Source: Nonomuraea roseoviolacea subsp. carminata
GTDB lineage: Bacteria; Actinomycetota; Actinomycetes; Streptosporangiales; Streptosporangiaceae
Reading direction: 5' to 3'
Assembly: GCF_024172185.1 (NCBI RefSeq)
Contig: NZ_JAMZEC010000001.1
Span: forward strand, 1,426,001 to 1,490,000
DNA length: 64,000 nt
Part shown: positions 1 through 8,849 of the stretch, one piece after another
Position numbering within the stretch: the stretch's first letter is position 1
How the letters are laid out: every line of letters starts with the position of its first letter
The notes under the pieces: generated by a model
The model's database searches: none
Told to the model about the DNA's origin: nothing
The model's input: the letters and a program-made list of their open reading frames with translations, nothing else
Program-made: the position numbers and the translations under genes

Positions 1-559
1 TGGTGTTGTACGCGATCCCGGTCACGCCCGAGGTGTAGGGGATGGTGTAGGTGCTGCCCGGGTCGTAGGCGCGGTTCTTGTACGCCTCGCCGGCGTTGGC
101 CGCGAAGTTCGGCAGCTTGGAGTGGTCGAGGGCGACGCAGTAGCCGAGCTGGATCATGTGCTGGAGCTGGACGCCGTTGGTCATGACCACGATGTCGTAG
201 CCGAGCGGCTGGCCGGCCCGCAGCACCGGGTCGGCCTTGCCGAAGAACTCCGCGTTCTCCTGGATGACCTCCTTGTACTGGTAGGAGATCCCGGTCTCGC
301 TCTGGAACTTCTTCAGCGGCGCCTGGTCCTCGGGCATGTACTCGGGCCAGTTGGCGAACACGACGCGGCCGTGCTTGGTCTGCTTCGCCCAGTAGTCCTT
401 GACCGCGTCGGCCTTCGGCGGCGCCGCCTTCTGCCCCTGCACTCCACAGGCGGCCAGGGCGAGGCCGGCGGCGGACAGGCCCGCGATGCGGAAGGCCTCG
501 CGACGGGTACGGGGCTGGGTCATGCCCCGCAGGAAGGCGGGGTCGTGCAGGTGGCTCAT
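1..559 (-). CDS. ABC transporter substrate-binding protein, polyamine (PotD) type, partial
   Basis: N-terminal 186 codons of a periplasmic-type solute-binding lipoprotein; the rest lies beyond the left edge. The start region has a twin-arginine sequence (RTRREAF) followed by a hydrophobic stretch ending in LAAC, a Tat-type signal with a lipobox, so the protein is probably exported folded and lipid-anchored outside the membrane. The mature part (VVFANWPEYM..., with ETGISYQYKE and a YDIVVM segment) resembles spermidine/putrescine-binding proteins. Its ATG overlaps the TGA of the upstream ATPase gene (ATGA), so the two are probably translationally coupled. The substrate (polyamine) is inferred from family resemblance and from the neighbouring aldehyde dehydrogenase. 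Confidence 0.85.
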   Translation of the reverse strand, partial: MSHLHDPAFLRGMTQPRTRREAFRIAGLSAAGLALAACGVQGQKAAPPKADAVKDYWAKQTKHGRVVFANWPEYMPEDQAPLKKFQSETGISYQYKEVIQENAEFFGKADPVLRAGQPLGYDIVVMTNGVQLQHMIQLGYCVALDHSKLPNFAANAGEAYKNRAYDPGSTYTIPYTSGVTGIAYNT

Positions 560-1650
560 GGGGTGGTTCGACTTCCTATCGCGTAAGAGTGCTGCGCCGG
601 CCACGACAGCCAGACCGGGTCTCCCCGCTCCGCCGTGGTCGTCGCGTCGTGCGCGTTCTGCTGGAAGACCGTGACCTCGGTCCCGTCCCCGAGGCGCACG
701 GCGTAGCTGTTGTAGGTGCCGAGGTAGACGACCTCGCCGACGGTCCCCGGCACCACGCTCACGTCGCCGTCCGGCTTGTCCAGCGAGATGGTGATCTTCT
801 CCGGCCGGACGGTCACGGTGACCTCGCCGTCCCGCCCGGGCACGAGGACCCGGCCCCCGCCGAGCTCCAGCACCCCGCCGGCGGCGACGCCGGTGAGCAG
901 GTTGGAGGTGCCGATGAAGCCGGCGACGAACGCGCTCGCCGGCTTCTCGTAGATCTCCCTGGGCCCGCCGAGCTGCTCGACGAGCCCGTCGTTCATGACG
1001 GCGATCCGGTCGCTCATGGTGAGCGCCTCGCTCTGGTCGTGCGTCACGTACACGAACGTGATGCCGACCTCGCGCTGGATGCGCTTGAGCTCGATCTGCA
1101 TGGCCTGGCGCAGCTTGAGGTCGAGCGCGCCGAGCGGCTCGTCGAGCAGCAGTGCCCGGGGCCGGTTGACCAGGGCGCGGGCCAGCGCGACCCGCTGCTG
1201 CTGGCCGCCCGACATCTCGCGCGGCCGGCGCTTCTCCCGGCCGCCCAGGTCCACGATCTCCAGCATCTCGCCGACCCGCCGCCGGATCTCCTCCTGCGGG
1301 GTGCGGCGCTGCTTGAGACCGAACGCCACGTTGTCCCACACGTTCATGTGCGGGAACAGCGCGTACGACTGGAAGACCATGTTCACGTCGCGCTTGTTCG
1401 GCGGGACGTTCGTGACGTCGGCCCCGTGCAGCCTGACCACGCCCCGCGACGGCTCCTCGAAGCCGGCGATCATGCGCATGGTCGTGGTCTTGCCGCAGCC
1501 GGACGGGCCGAGCAGGGAGAAGAACTCCCCTTCGGCGATGTCGAGCGTGACGCCCTTCACCGCCTGGACGACCTCGCCGTGCGAGAGGTACTCCTTGACG
1601 ACGCCGTCGAGTTCGATCGCGTTCAGCTCGGCCCTGTTCAGCTCGGCCAT
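556..1650 (-). CDS. potA: ABC transporter ATP-binding protein, polyamine (PotA) type
   Basis: 364-residue ATPase that energises the importer whose binding protein follows. Walker A GPSGCGKT is at residues 48-55, followed by the Q-loop (FQSYALFPHM), signature MSGGQQQRVALARAL, Walker B LLLDEPLGALD and the H-loop VTHDQ. The C-terminal ~110 residues form a TOBE-like domain typical of PotA/FbpC-type transporters. The start carries a repeated NRAELNAIEL segment, so translation could begin a few codons later. It lies 22 bases downstream of the aldehyde dehydrogenase gene and overlaps the binding-protein gene by 4 bases. The permeases are presumably past the left edge. Polyamine specificity is inferred. 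Confidence 0.9.
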   Translation of the reverse strand: MAELNRAELNAIELDGVVKEYLSHGEVVQAVKGVTLDIAEGEFFSLLGPSGCGKTTTMRMIAGFEEPSRGVVRLHGADVTNVPPNKRDVNMVFQSYALFPHMNVWDNVAFGLKQRRTPQEEIRRRVGEMLEIVDLGGREKRRPREMSGGQQQRVALARALVNRPRALLLDEPLGALDLKLRQAMQIELKRIQREVGITFVYVTHDQSEALTMSDRIAVMNDGLVEQLGGPREIYEKPASAFVAGFIGTSNLLTGVAAGGVLELGGGRVLVPGRDGEVTVTVRPEKITISLDKPDGDVSVVPGTVGEVVYLGTYNSYAVRLGDGTEVTVFQQNAHDATTTAERGDPVWLSWPAQHSYAIGSRTTP

Positions 1651-1672
1651 GTCCAGGATCTGTCCTTGCGTG

Positions 1673-3106
1673 CTATTCGCCGATGTAGTGCATGACGTGC
1701 TTGACCCTCGTGTAGTCGTGCAGACCGAACACCGAGAGGTCCTTGCCGTAGCCGGAGTGCTTGAAGCCGCCGTGCGGCATCTCCGACACGAAGGGGATGT
1801 GGGTGTTGACCCACACCACGCCGAAGTCGAGCCGGTTGGACATGCGCATGGCGCGCCCGTGGTCGGAGGTCCACACCGAACCGCTCAGACCGTACTTGAC
1901 GTCGTTGGCCTTGGCCAGGGCGTCCGCCTCGTCGGTGAACGTCTGGACGGTGATGACGGGGCCGAAGACCTCGTTCTGCACCATCTCGTCGTCCTGCCGG
2001 AGGCCGTCGACGATCGTGGGGGCGAAGAACCAGCCCTTGTCGCCGACGCGGTGGCCGCCGGTGAGCACCTTGGCGTGCGCCGGGACGCGGTCGATGAAGC
2101 CCTGCACCTTGGCGAGCTGGTTCTCGTTGTTGAGCGGGCCGTACAGGGCGTCCTCGGTGGACAGGTCGCCCGTGACGGTGGCCGCGGCGGCCTCGGTGAG
2201 CGCGGCCACGAACTCGTCGTGGACGCTCTCCTGCACGAGCACGCGGCAGGCGGCGGTGCAGTCCTGGCCGGCGTTGTACAGGCCGGCGGTCGCGATGTCC
2301 GCGGCGGCCTTGGCCAGGTCCTTGACGTCCTCGAAGACCACGACGGGCGCCTTGCCACCGAGCTCCAGGTGGACGCGCTTGAGGTCGTCGGCGGCGCTCC
2401 TGGCCACCGACATGCCGGCGCCGACGGAGCCGGTGATGGCGACCATCGCGGCGGCCGGGTGGCCCACGACCAGCGCGCCGGTCTCCCGGTCGCCGGTGAC
2501 GACGTTGAAGACGCCGGCGGGCAGCACCTCGCCGAGGATCTCGGCGAGCTTGAGCGTGGAGGCGGGCGTGGTGTCGGACGGCTTGAGGACGATCGTGTTG
2601 CCCGCGGCCAGCGCCGGGGCGATCTTCCAGACGGCCATCATCATCGGGTAGTTCCAGGGCGTGACCTGGCCGACGACGCCGATGGGCTCGTGCCGGATGA
2701 CGCTGGTGTGGTCGGCGAGGAACTCGCCGGCCGTCGGTCCCTCCAGCGTGCGCGCGGCCCCCGCGAAGAACCGGAAGTGGTCCGCGGCGACCGGCGTCTC
2801 GTCCTCGGCCATGCGGGCGCGGGGCTTGCCGGTGTTGAGGCACTCGGCCTCGTTGATCTCGTCGGCCCGCGCGTCGATCGCGTCGGCGACCTTGAGCAGC
2901 AGGTTCGCCCGCTCGCCCGGGGTGGTCCGGCCCCATGACTCGAAAGCGGCAGCCGCGGCGGCGTAGGCAGCGTCGATATCCTCGGCACCGGAGATCGGGG
3001 CCTGAAGGTAGGCCTCGCCGGTGCACGGGTCGATGATGTCGGAGAATCGGCCGCTCTTGGCGTCCACGAACTCACCGTTGATGAAGTTCTGCAGACGGGT
3101 GGTCAA
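1673..3106 (-). CDS. Aldehyde dehydrogenase, gamma-aminobutyraldehyde type
   Basis: 477-residue NAD(P)-dependent aldehyde dehydrogenase. The general base is in LELGGK (Glu248), the nucleophile in GQDCTAAC (Cys283), and the cofactor loop in GSVGAGMSVA. I chose the TTG at 3106 because an AGGAGG lies 8 bases upstream and the protein then begins MTTRLQNFINGEF, as is usual in the family; an upstream in-frame extension is basic and unlike the family. Adjacent polyamine ABC genes and a divergent Lrp regulator suggest it oxidises 4-aminobutyraldehyde from putrescine to GABA. A betaine-aldehyde or other amino-aldehyde substrate cannot be excluded. Confidence 0.88.
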   Translation of the reverse strand: MTTRLQNFINGEFVDAKSGRFSDIIDPCTGEAYLQAPISGAEDIDAAYAAAAAAFESWGRTTPGERANLLLKVADAIDARADEINEAECLNTGKPRARMAEDETPVAADHFRFFAGAARTLEGPTAGEFLADHTSVIRHEPIGVVGQVTPWNYPMMMAVWKIAPALAAGNTIVLKPSDTTPASTLKLAEILGEVLPAGVFNVVTGDRETGALVVGHPAAAMVAITGSVGAGMSVARSAADDLKRVHLELGGKAPVVVFEDVKDLAKAAADIATAGLYNAGQDCTAACRVLVQESVHDEFVAALTEAAAATVTGDLSTEDALYGPLNNENQLAKVQGFIDRVPAHAKVLTGGHRVGDKGWFFAPTIVDGLRQDDEMVQNEVFGPVITVQTFTDEADALAKANDVKYGLSGSVWTSDHGRAMRMSNRLDFGVVWVNTHIPFVSEMPHGGFKHSGYGKDLSVFGLHDYTRVKHVMHYIGE

Positions 3107-3212
3107 GGTGATGACCTCCTGGTGAGGTGGCTGAGATGCCGCGACTCTTACAGAGCGTGTGCATCTGGACAAGGGATTTCGTGGCGAAGATACCAAATTG
3201 CTACGAATTCGC

Positions 3213-3240
3213 TTGACAGGGCGTCGAGAACTGACAACAT
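3213..3240 (+). promoter_or_regulatory. Candidate sigma-70-like promoter of the Lrp gene
   Basis: A perfect TTGACA (3213-3218) is followed after 16 bases by CAACAT (3235-3240), a weak -10. It sits in the 201-bp divergent space between the aldehyde dehydrogenase and the Lrp gene. Just upstream are short inverted repeats (TTCG-TGG-CGAA near 3178-3188, and CGAATTCG), plausible operator material for the Lrp protein itself. The leftward promoter was not resolved. Confidence 0.4.
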
Positions 3241-3307
3241 GTCGCACCAGGACGGCAATGGACCGGGAACGCGCCCGTAACGCGCGCCGCTAGGAGGACC
3301 GCTCGCG

Positions 3308-3802
3308 ATGACGACCCCGCCACGCGCCCGCCGCGGCAGTGACACGGCGCCTGGACAGTTCACGCTGGACGACCTGTCCAAGCGGATCATCGAGCAGCTC
3401 CAGGCCGACGGGCGCATGCCGTACGCGGCGATCGGCAAGGCCGTCGGCCTGTCGGAGGCGGCGGTCCGCCAGCGGGTGCAGCGCCTCCAGGACGCCGGCG
3501 TCATGCAGATCGTCGCGGTGACCGACCCGCTGACGCTGGGCTTCCCGCGCCAGGCGATGATCGGCGTGAACATCGAGGGCGACCTGGAGTCGGTCGCCGA
3601 CGAGCTCGCGGCCATCGACGAGATCGACTATGTGGTGCTCACCGCGGGCTCCTTCGACGTGATCGTCGAGGTGGTCTGCGAGGGCGACGGTCATCTTTTG
3701 GACATTCTTAGCAAAATCCGTGCAATTCCGGCGGTACGCGCCACGGAGTCGTTCGTCTATCTGAAACTCCGGAAGCAGACGTATTCCTGGGGCACCCGCT
3801 GA
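3308..3802 (+). CDS. Lrp/AsnC family transcriptional regulator
   Basis: 164-residue regulator. An N-terminal AsnC-type winged helix (about residues 18-75: LDDLSKRIIEQLQADGR, then AIGKAVGLSEAAVRQRVQRL) is followed by an AsnC/RAM ligand-binding domain (about 80-160) that normally forms dimers to octamers and binds an amino acid or related effector. The ATG follows an AGGAGG at good spacing. It is divergent from the aminobutyraldehyde dehydrogenase gene and the polyamine ABC genes, so it probably controls them. The effector is unknown, and activation versus repression cannot be read from sequence. Confidence 0.92.
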   Translation: MTTPPRARRGSDTAPGQFTLDDLSKRIIEQLQADGRMPYAAIGKAVGLSEAAVRQRVQRLQDAGVMQIVAVTDPLTLGFPRQAMIGVNIEGDLESVADELAAIDEIDYVVLTAGSFDVIVEVVCEGDGHLLDILSKIRAIPAVRATESFVYLKLRKQTYSWGTR

Positions 3803-3836
3803 CCGTCCGTCACTGAAGCCACCTTGTGACCATGGG

Positions 3837-4511
3837 TCACACCGGTCCCAGCCGGGCCACCGCTCTCACCGGCGCGCCGTCGGCGCCGGGCAGCCGCAGC
3901 GGCAGCAGCCACGCCTCCACCGAGCGGCCCGCCGCCTGAGCCGCCAGCACGCGGTCGAGGCCGGTGAGGTTCTCGGCGATGACCGCGTGCGCCCCGCACA
4001 GCACCCGGTGCGCCGGGAAGTCCTCCGCGGGCCCGGCCTGGCCACTCGGGTCCACGCTCAGCGCGTCGATCCCGACCGTCCGCACGCCCCTGTCCACCAG
4101 CAGCCGCGCCGCCTCCTCCGTCAGGTACGGGTGCGCCGCGTACGCCTCGCTCCCCCAGTGCGCCGACCAGCCCGTGGCCACCAGCACGATCGGCGGGACC
4201 CCGCCGGCCGGGACGCCCTCGAACGCCTCCGGTCCGATCGCCGCGCGCGGCTCCCGGCCCCGGGCGTCCACCACGACGGCCGGGCCGGCGAAGCGCTCCA
4301 GCGGCAGCTCGTCCAGCGCGGGCAGCGCGTCGTCGATGTGGAAGGGCGCGTCCACGTGGGTGCCCGACTGGGAGCCCAGGTGCAGCGCCAGCACGTTGAC
4401 GCCGTCGCGCGCCGCCGTGAGGGCCGGGCCGAGCGCCACCTCGGGGTCGCCGGGGTAGACCGGCATCCCGGTGGCGATCGGCACCGACAGGTCCACGAGT
4501 TCGGTGGTCAT
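3837..4511 (-). CDS. Cyclase family protein (kynurenine formamidase-like metal hydrolase)
   Basis: 224-residue member of the cyclase/KynB superfamily, metal-dependent hydrolases acting on amide or cyclic substrates. The diagnostic HxGTxxDxPxH motif appears in expanded form as HLGSQSGTHVDAPFH (residues 44-58). The chosen ATG gives the expected N-terminus (MTTELVDLSVPI with a following GMPVYPGDP). It is the last gene of a leftward unit with the NCS1 permease (10-bp gap) and the agmatinase-family gene, so it may act on a nitrogen compound imported by that permease. The substrate is not evident; kynurenine formamidase activity is only one possibility. Confidence 0.82.
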   Translation of the reverse strand: MTTELVDLSVPIATGMPVYPGDPEVALGPALTAARDGVNVLALHLGSQSGTHVDAPFHIDDALPALDELPLERFAGPAVVVDARGREPRAAIGPEAFEGVPAGGVPPIVLVATGWSAHWGSEAYAAHPYLTEEAARLLVDRGVRTVGIDALSVDPSGQAGPAEDFPAHRVLCGAHAVIAENLTGLDRVLAAQAAGRSVEAWLLPLRLPGADGAPVRAVARLGPV

Positions 4512-4521
4512 GGCGCCATCG

Positions 4522-6084
4522 TCACACGGGCTGCTCGGCCGGCGCGCCCACGATCGGCGGGACCGGCGTGTCCACGGCCCGCACCAGGCGCGGCCCCTCC
4601 GGCCCGTACACCTCGCGCGGCTCGGGGAACAGCGCGAGCAGCGCCAGGTAGAGCACGGCCGCCACGGCCAGTCCGAGCGGCAGCGAGACGTCCACCCCGC
4701 CGGCCAGGCCACCGAGCGGGCCGACGAACTGGCCCGGCAGGTTGACGAACAGCAGCGCCACCGCCGCCGCGGCCAGCCAGGCCGTCATGCCGCGCCAGTT
4801 CCAGCCGTGGGTGAACCAGTAGCGGCCGCCGCGCTGGCGCCGGTTGAACACCTGGAGGGCGTCGGGGTCGTACCAGCCGCGCCGGGTGACGTACCCGAGC
4901 GTCATGATCACCATCCAGGGCGCGGTGCAGGTGATGATCAGCGTGGCGAACGTCGAGATGCTCTGCGTGAGGTTGGCGGCGAAGCGGCCGAGGAAGATGA
5001 ACGCGATCGACAGCGTGCCGATGAACACCGTCGCCTGCACCCGGGAGAAGCGCGGGAAGACGCTGGAGAAGTCCAGGCCGGTGCCGTACAGGGAGGTCGT
5101 GCCCGTGGACATGCCGCCGATCAGGGCCAGCAGGCAGACCGGCACGAAGTACCAGGTCGGCGCGATGGCCAGCAGGCCGCCCACGTAGTTGGGCGCGGCC
5201 GGGTCCACGTACTGCGCCGCCCTGGTCGCGATGATCGAGGCCGTGGTCAGGCCGAACAGGAACGGCAGGATCGTGGCGACCTGCGACAGGAACGCCGCGG
5301 CCATGACCCGCGAGCGCGGCGTCGAGGCCGGGATGTAGCGCGACCAGTCGCCGAGGAACGCGCCGAACGACACCGGGTTCGACAGCACGATCAGGGCGGC
5401 GCCGATGAACGACGGCCAGAACAGCGGGTCACCGGCCGCCAGCGTACCCGGGTAGGACGGGTCGAAGTCGCCCGCGAACGCGATCACGCCGAGCACGAAC
5501 AGCAGCGACGCCGCCGCCACCGCGATCTTGTTGACGAACAGCATGAACCGGAAGCCGTAGACGCACACGACGAGCACCAGCCCGGCGAACAGCGCGTACG
5601 CCACGCCGTAGCTGACGTCGGAGTCCGGCAGGCCGACCAGCCGGTGCGCGCCGCCGACGAGCGCGTCGCCCGACGACCACACGGAGATGGAGAAGAACGC
5701 CACCGCGGTCAGCAGCGACAGGAACGAGCCGACGACCCGCCCGTGCACGCCCAGGTGGGCGGAGGAGGAGACGGCGTTGTTGGTGCCGTTGAGCGGCCCG
5801 AACAGCGACAGCGGCGCCAGGATCAGCGCGCCCACCAGCAGCCCGAGCAGGGTGGCGGCGAGGCCCTGCCAGAACGACAGGCCGAACAGGATGGGGAAGG
5901 CGCCGAGGACGCAGGTGGCGAAGGTGTTCGCGCCGCCGAAGGCCACCCGGAACAGGTCGAGGGGGCGGGCGGTGCGGTCGGCGTCGGGGATGCGCTCGAC
6001 GCCGTGGGTCTCGATCTCGGTGATGGAGGGGCCGGTGTTCGAAGTCGCGGTGGTGGAGGGCTCAGGAAGGGGGGTGCTGCTCAT
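4522..6084 (-). CDS. NCS1-family nucleobase permease (purine/cytosine permease type)
   Basis: 520-residue integral membrane transporter with about 12 hydrophobic segments. After a soluble N-terminus (with [10 protein letters not shown].. and [16 protein letters not shown]) it has the family pattern of purine-cytosine permeases, including the helix around [18 protein letters not shown] and a central [17 protein letters not shown] segment. It probably symports a nucleobase, allantoin, hydantoin or related nitrogen compound. The start ATG overlaps the agmatinase-family TGA (ATGA), implying translational coupling. Specificity is open; the PucR-type regulator nearby is consistent with a purine-derived or similar nitrogen source. 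Confidence 0.88.
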   Translation of the reverse strand: MSSTPLPEPSTTATSNTGPSITEIETHGVERIPDADRTARPLDLFRVAFGGANTFATCVLGAFPILFGLSFWQGLAATLLGLLVGALILAPLSLFGPLNGTNNAVSSSAHLGVHGRVVGSFLSLLTAVAFFSISVWSSGDALVGGAHRLVGLPDSDVSYGVAYALFAGLVLVVCVYGFRFMLFVNKIAVAAASLLFVLGVIAFAGDFDPSYPGTLAAGDPLFWPSFIGAALIVLSNPVSFGAFLGDWSRYIPASTPRSRVMAAAFLSQVATILPFLFGLTTASIIATRAAQYVDPAAPNYVGGLLAIAPTWYFVPVCLLALIGGMSTGTTSLYGTGLDFSSVFPRFSRVQATVFIGTLSIAFIFLGRFAANLTQSISTFATLIITCTAPWMVIMTLGYVTRRGWYDPDALQVFNRRQRGGRYWFTHGWNWRGMTAWLAAAAVALLFVNLPGQFVGPLGGLAGGVDVSLPLGLAVAAVLYLALLALFPEPREVYGPEGPRLVRAVDTPVPPIVGAPAEQPV

Positions 6085-7022
6085 GGCTTCTCCTGCAGGG
6101 CGAGGAGGCTGACGAGGTCGTAGGCGACGTGGGAGGCGGCGACGGAGGTGATCTCGGCGTGGTCGTAGGCGGGGGCGACCTCCACGACGTCCGCGCCGAC
6201 CAGCCGGCAGCCGGCCAGGCCGCGCAGGATCTCCAGCAGCTCCCGGCTGGTGAGCCCGCCCGCCTCCGGGGTGCCGGTGCCGGGGGCGTGCGCGGGGTCG
6301 AGCACGTCGATGTCCACCGACACGTACAGGGGACGGTCGCCGACGCGCTGCCGCAGGGCGTCGGTCACCTCGTCGACGCCCCGGCGCAGCACGTCGGCGG
6401 CGGTCACCACGCCGAACCCGAGCCGGCGGTCCTCCTCCAGGTCCTTGCGCCCGTACAGCGGGCCGCGGATGCCCACGTGGCTGAGCGCCTCGGTGTCGAG
6501 GATCCCCTCCTCGACGGCCCGCCGGAAGGGGGTGCCGTGCGTGTACTCGGCGCCGAAGTAGGTGTCCCACGTGTCGAGGTGGGCGTCGAAGTGCAGCAGC
6601 GCCACCGGCCCGTGCCGGCGGGCCACCGCGCGCAGCAGCGGCAGGGCGATCGTGTGGTCGCCGCCGATCGTGACCAGCCGCGCGTCGATGCCGCTCGCGG
6701 CGGCCTCGATGTCCTCGATCGCCTCGCGGATGTCGAACGGGTTGGCGGCGATGTCACCGGCGTCGGCGACCTGCGCGCGCTCGAACGGCGACACGTCCAG
6801 CCCCGGGTGGTACGGCCGCAGCAGCCGCGAGGCCTCCCGGACGGCCGACGGGCCGAACCGCGCCCCGGGCCGGTAGGACACGCCGCTGTCGAACGGCACG
6901 CCCACCACCGCGACGTCGGCCGTGCCGACCTGGTCGAGGCGGGGCAGCCGGGCGAAGGTGGCGGGCCCGGCGAAGCGCGGGACCCGGCTGGAGTCGACGG
7001 GGCCGATGGGGGCTTCGTTCAT
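6081..7022 (-). CDS. speB: Agmatinase-family ureohydrolase
   Basis: 313-residue binuclear manganese ureohydrolase. All metal-ligand motifs are visible: GGDHT (120-124), DAHLD (146-150) and [19 protein letters not shown] near residues 230-248. The family hydrolyses guanidino groups to urea plus an amine; agmatine to putrescine would feed the aminobutyraldehyde dehydrogenase 3 kb away. However, pairing with an NCS1 permease and a PucR regulator also fits another guanidino substrate, such as guanidinobutyrate. It heads the leftward unit and is divergent from the PucR gene across 69 bp. The gene symbol denotes the family rather than a proven substrate. Confidence 0.85.
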   Translation of the reverse strand: MNEAPIGPVDSSRVPRFAGPATFARLPRLDQVGTADVAVVGVPFDSGVSYRPGARFGPSAVREASRLLRPYHPGLDVSPFERAQVADAGDIAANPFDIREAIEDIEAAASGIDARLVTIGGDHTIALPLLRAVARRHGPVALLHFDAHLDTWDTYFGAEYTHGTPFRRAVEEGILDTEALSHVGIRGPLYGRKDLEEDRRLGFGVVTAADVLRRGVDEVTDALRQRVGDRPLYVSVDIDVLDPAHAPGTGTPEAGGLTSRELLEILRGLAGCRLVGADVVEVAPAYDHAEITSVAASHVAYDLVSLLALQEKP

Positions 7023-7091
7023 TCCCGCAGTCTTCGACAAGGCGCTGACCTGCGGCAATTGGTCCTGCCACGAAGTACTACGGTGTGTGTT

Positions 7092-8552
7092 GTGGCGGAC
7101 CACAAGGTGACGGTGGAGGACCTGCTGCGCTCGCCCGCCCTCCAGCTCCGGCTGCTGGCGGGCGAGGCGGGGCTGGGCCGGTCGGTGTCGTGGGCGCACG
7201 TCAGCGAGCTGGAGGACCCGACGCCGTGGCTGCTCGGCGCCGAGGTGATCATGACGACGGGCATCGGCGTGCCGCGCTCGGCCGCCGGGCAGCGCGCCTA
7301 CCTGGAACGCCTGGACGACGCCGGCGTGTCGGCCCTGGCGCTGTCGGCCCAGCTCCACGTGCCGCCGCTGCACCGGTCGCTGTACGACGCGGCCGGGGAG
7401 CGGGGCATGCCGATCCTGGAGGTGCCGCTGGCCGTGCCGTTCATCGCCGTCGCGCAGGAGGTGGCGGCGGCCGTGCAGGAGGACGCCCGGCACCGGCTCG
7501 GCGCGCAGCTCCAGGTGTTCGGCGCGCTGCGGTGGCTGGCCGCGGAGGACCTGGACACGGCCACGCTGTTCCGGCGGCTGGAGCGGCTGTCGGGCTACGA
7601 CGTGTACCTGTGCACCCCGCAGGGCCGGCCGCTGCTGCCCGGCGTGCCGGTGCCCCCGGCGGGCGTGCTGCCGGCGCAGCCGGAGGCGCCGCCCACGATC
7701 CCGGGCGGTTTCGTGCTGCCGGTGCCCGCGCCGGGCGGCCCCGCGGGGTTCCTCGTGGCCTTCGAGCGGGAGGGCGCCCGGCCGGCGGGCCTGGCCGTCG
7801 TCCAGCACGTCGCGACCGTGGCCGCCCTTCAGGTCGCCATGGCCCGCCACGAGCGCGAGACGATCCGCCGCGAGGGCGCCGAGACGCTGGCCGAGCTGCT
7901 CCAGGACGTCCTCGACCCGCCCGCGGCCCGCCGCCGGCTGGCCCGGCTCGGGCTGCCGATGGAGGAGGAGGCGGTGCTGCTGGTGGTGCGCGACGCGCCG
8001 GACGACGCGCTGCGTCGCGCGCTCGACGACCACGCCCACCTGCTGCTGCGGCGCGGCGGCGACCACTACGTGCTCGGGCCGCCCGCCCTGGCCGAGGCCG
8101 CGGCGGGCGTGCCGGGCGCCGCGTGCGGGATGAGCCGGCCGTTCCCGCCGGGCGAGTCGCTGCGGGTGGCGCTGCGCGAGGCGGGCTGGGCGGCGGCCCG
8201 AGCCGCCGAGTCGGGCCGGCCGCTGGTGCGCTACGGCGACGACACGACGGGCCGCTGGCTGCCCGACGACCCGGCCACGCTGCACGCGCTCGTGCGGCAC
8301 GTGCTGGGCGAGGTGCTGGCCTACGACGAGGCCCACGACTCGCGGCTCGTCACGTCGGTGCGCACGTGGATGGAGCGCAACCGCCGCACCGAGGAGGCGG
8401 CCGCGGCGCTGCACGTCCACCCCAACACGCTGGCCTACCGGCTGCGCCGCTTCGCCGCGCTGACGGGCCGCGACCTTTCGTCGAGCGCGGCTTTCGCCGA
8501 GGTGTGGCTCGCCATTCAGGCGGCCCGCCGTCTCGGTCTCCACGACCAGTGA
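7092..8552 (+). CDS. PucR family transcriptional regulator
   Basis: 486-residue regulator. The N-terminal domain (about 1-130, [19 protein letters not shown].. and the [22 protein letters not shown] segment) is the purine-catabolism PucR domain. The C-terminal ~60 residues carry the PucR-type helix-turn-helix ([15 protein letters not shown]). A GGDEF-like middle region is degenerate. GTG 7092 was chosen because it gives the typical [12 protein letters not shown] start; GTG 7083 is also possible. No clear Shine-Dalgarno is seen. Divergent placement suggests it controls the ureohydrolase/permease/cyclase unit, probably as an activator responding to nitrogen metabolites. Confidence 0.88.
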   Translation: MADHKVTVEDLLRSPALQLRLLAGEAGLGRSVSWAHVSELEDPTPWLLGAEVIMTTGIGVPRSAAGQRAYLERLDDAGVSALALSAQLHVPPLHRSLYDAAGERGMPILEVPLAVPFIAVAQEVAAAVQEDARHRLGAQLQVFGALRWLAAEDLDTATLFRRLERLSGYDVYLCTPQGRPLLPGVPVPPAGVLPAQPEAPPTIPGGFVLPVPAPGGPAGFLVAFEREGARPAGLAVVQHVATVAALQVAMARHERETIRREGAETLAELLQDVLDPPAARRRLARLGLPMEEEAVLLVVRDAPDDALRRALDDHAHLLLRRGGDHYVLGPPALAEAAAGVPGAACGMSRPFPPGESLRVALREAGWAAARAAESGRPLVRYGDDTTGRWLPDDPATLHALVRHVLGEVLAYDEAHDSRLVTSVRTWMERNRRTEEAAAALHVHPNTLAYRLRRFAALTGRDLSSSAAFAEVWLAIQAARRLGLHDQ

Positions 8553-8563
8553 TGAAAATGCCC

Positions 8564-8582
8564 TTTCCGTAAATAACGGAAA
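8564..8582. terminator. Hairpin after PucR gene
   Basis: Perfect 7-bp inverted repeat TTTCCGT / ACGGAAA with a 5-base loop, 12 bases after the PucR stop codon. There is no T-run, so it may be a weak terminator or an operator for the small gene downstream. It is notably AT-rich for this genome. Confidence 0.4.
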
Positions 8583-8660
8583 TGCTCGTCCTGATGACGT
8601 GGATTTATTTCCGCCGACAGTGCGACGTATCATCACCGCAGCGGGCGAGGAAGGATTCCT

Positions 8661-8849
8661 ATGGCGGAACCGGCTCATGTGCTGGGCAGCGGACTTTCCG
8701 AGCTGACCGGTACGACCCTGCGCCAACTGACCGGGCTGGACGACTCGACGCTCGACGCCGTGGTGGGGAGGGTGGTCGGGCGGGCGGGCCCGTGGGACCG
8801 GCTCTGGCAGGAGGACGCCAACCACGGCGCCGCCCGGCGCGCGCGTTGA
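8661..8849 (+). CDS. Small FxSxx-leader-like peptide (candidate RiPP precursor)
   Basis: 62 codons with a good ribosome-binding site (GAGGAAGG, about 7 bases before the ATG). The segment [19 protein letters not shown] followed by an alternating hydrophobic helix resembles the leader of FxSxx-COOH peptides, known partners of HExxH and radical-SAM maturases in actinobacteria. It lacks the terminal FxSxx and instead ends with a Trp/Asn/His-containing tail ([14 protein letters not shown]) and a basic end (AARRAR). The stop overlaps the start of the HExxH enzyme gene (TTGA), which strongly suggests functional coupling. Precursor status is inference from leader resemblance and context. Confidence 0.65.
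   Translation: MAEPAHVLGSGLSELTGTTLRQLTGLDDSTLDAVVGRVVGRAGPWDRLWQEDANHGAARRAR

Noticed and set aside
995..2938. Long plus-strand frame opposite potA and the aldehyde dehydrogenase
   Set aside because: No domain, atypical composition, and antisense to two well-supported genes.
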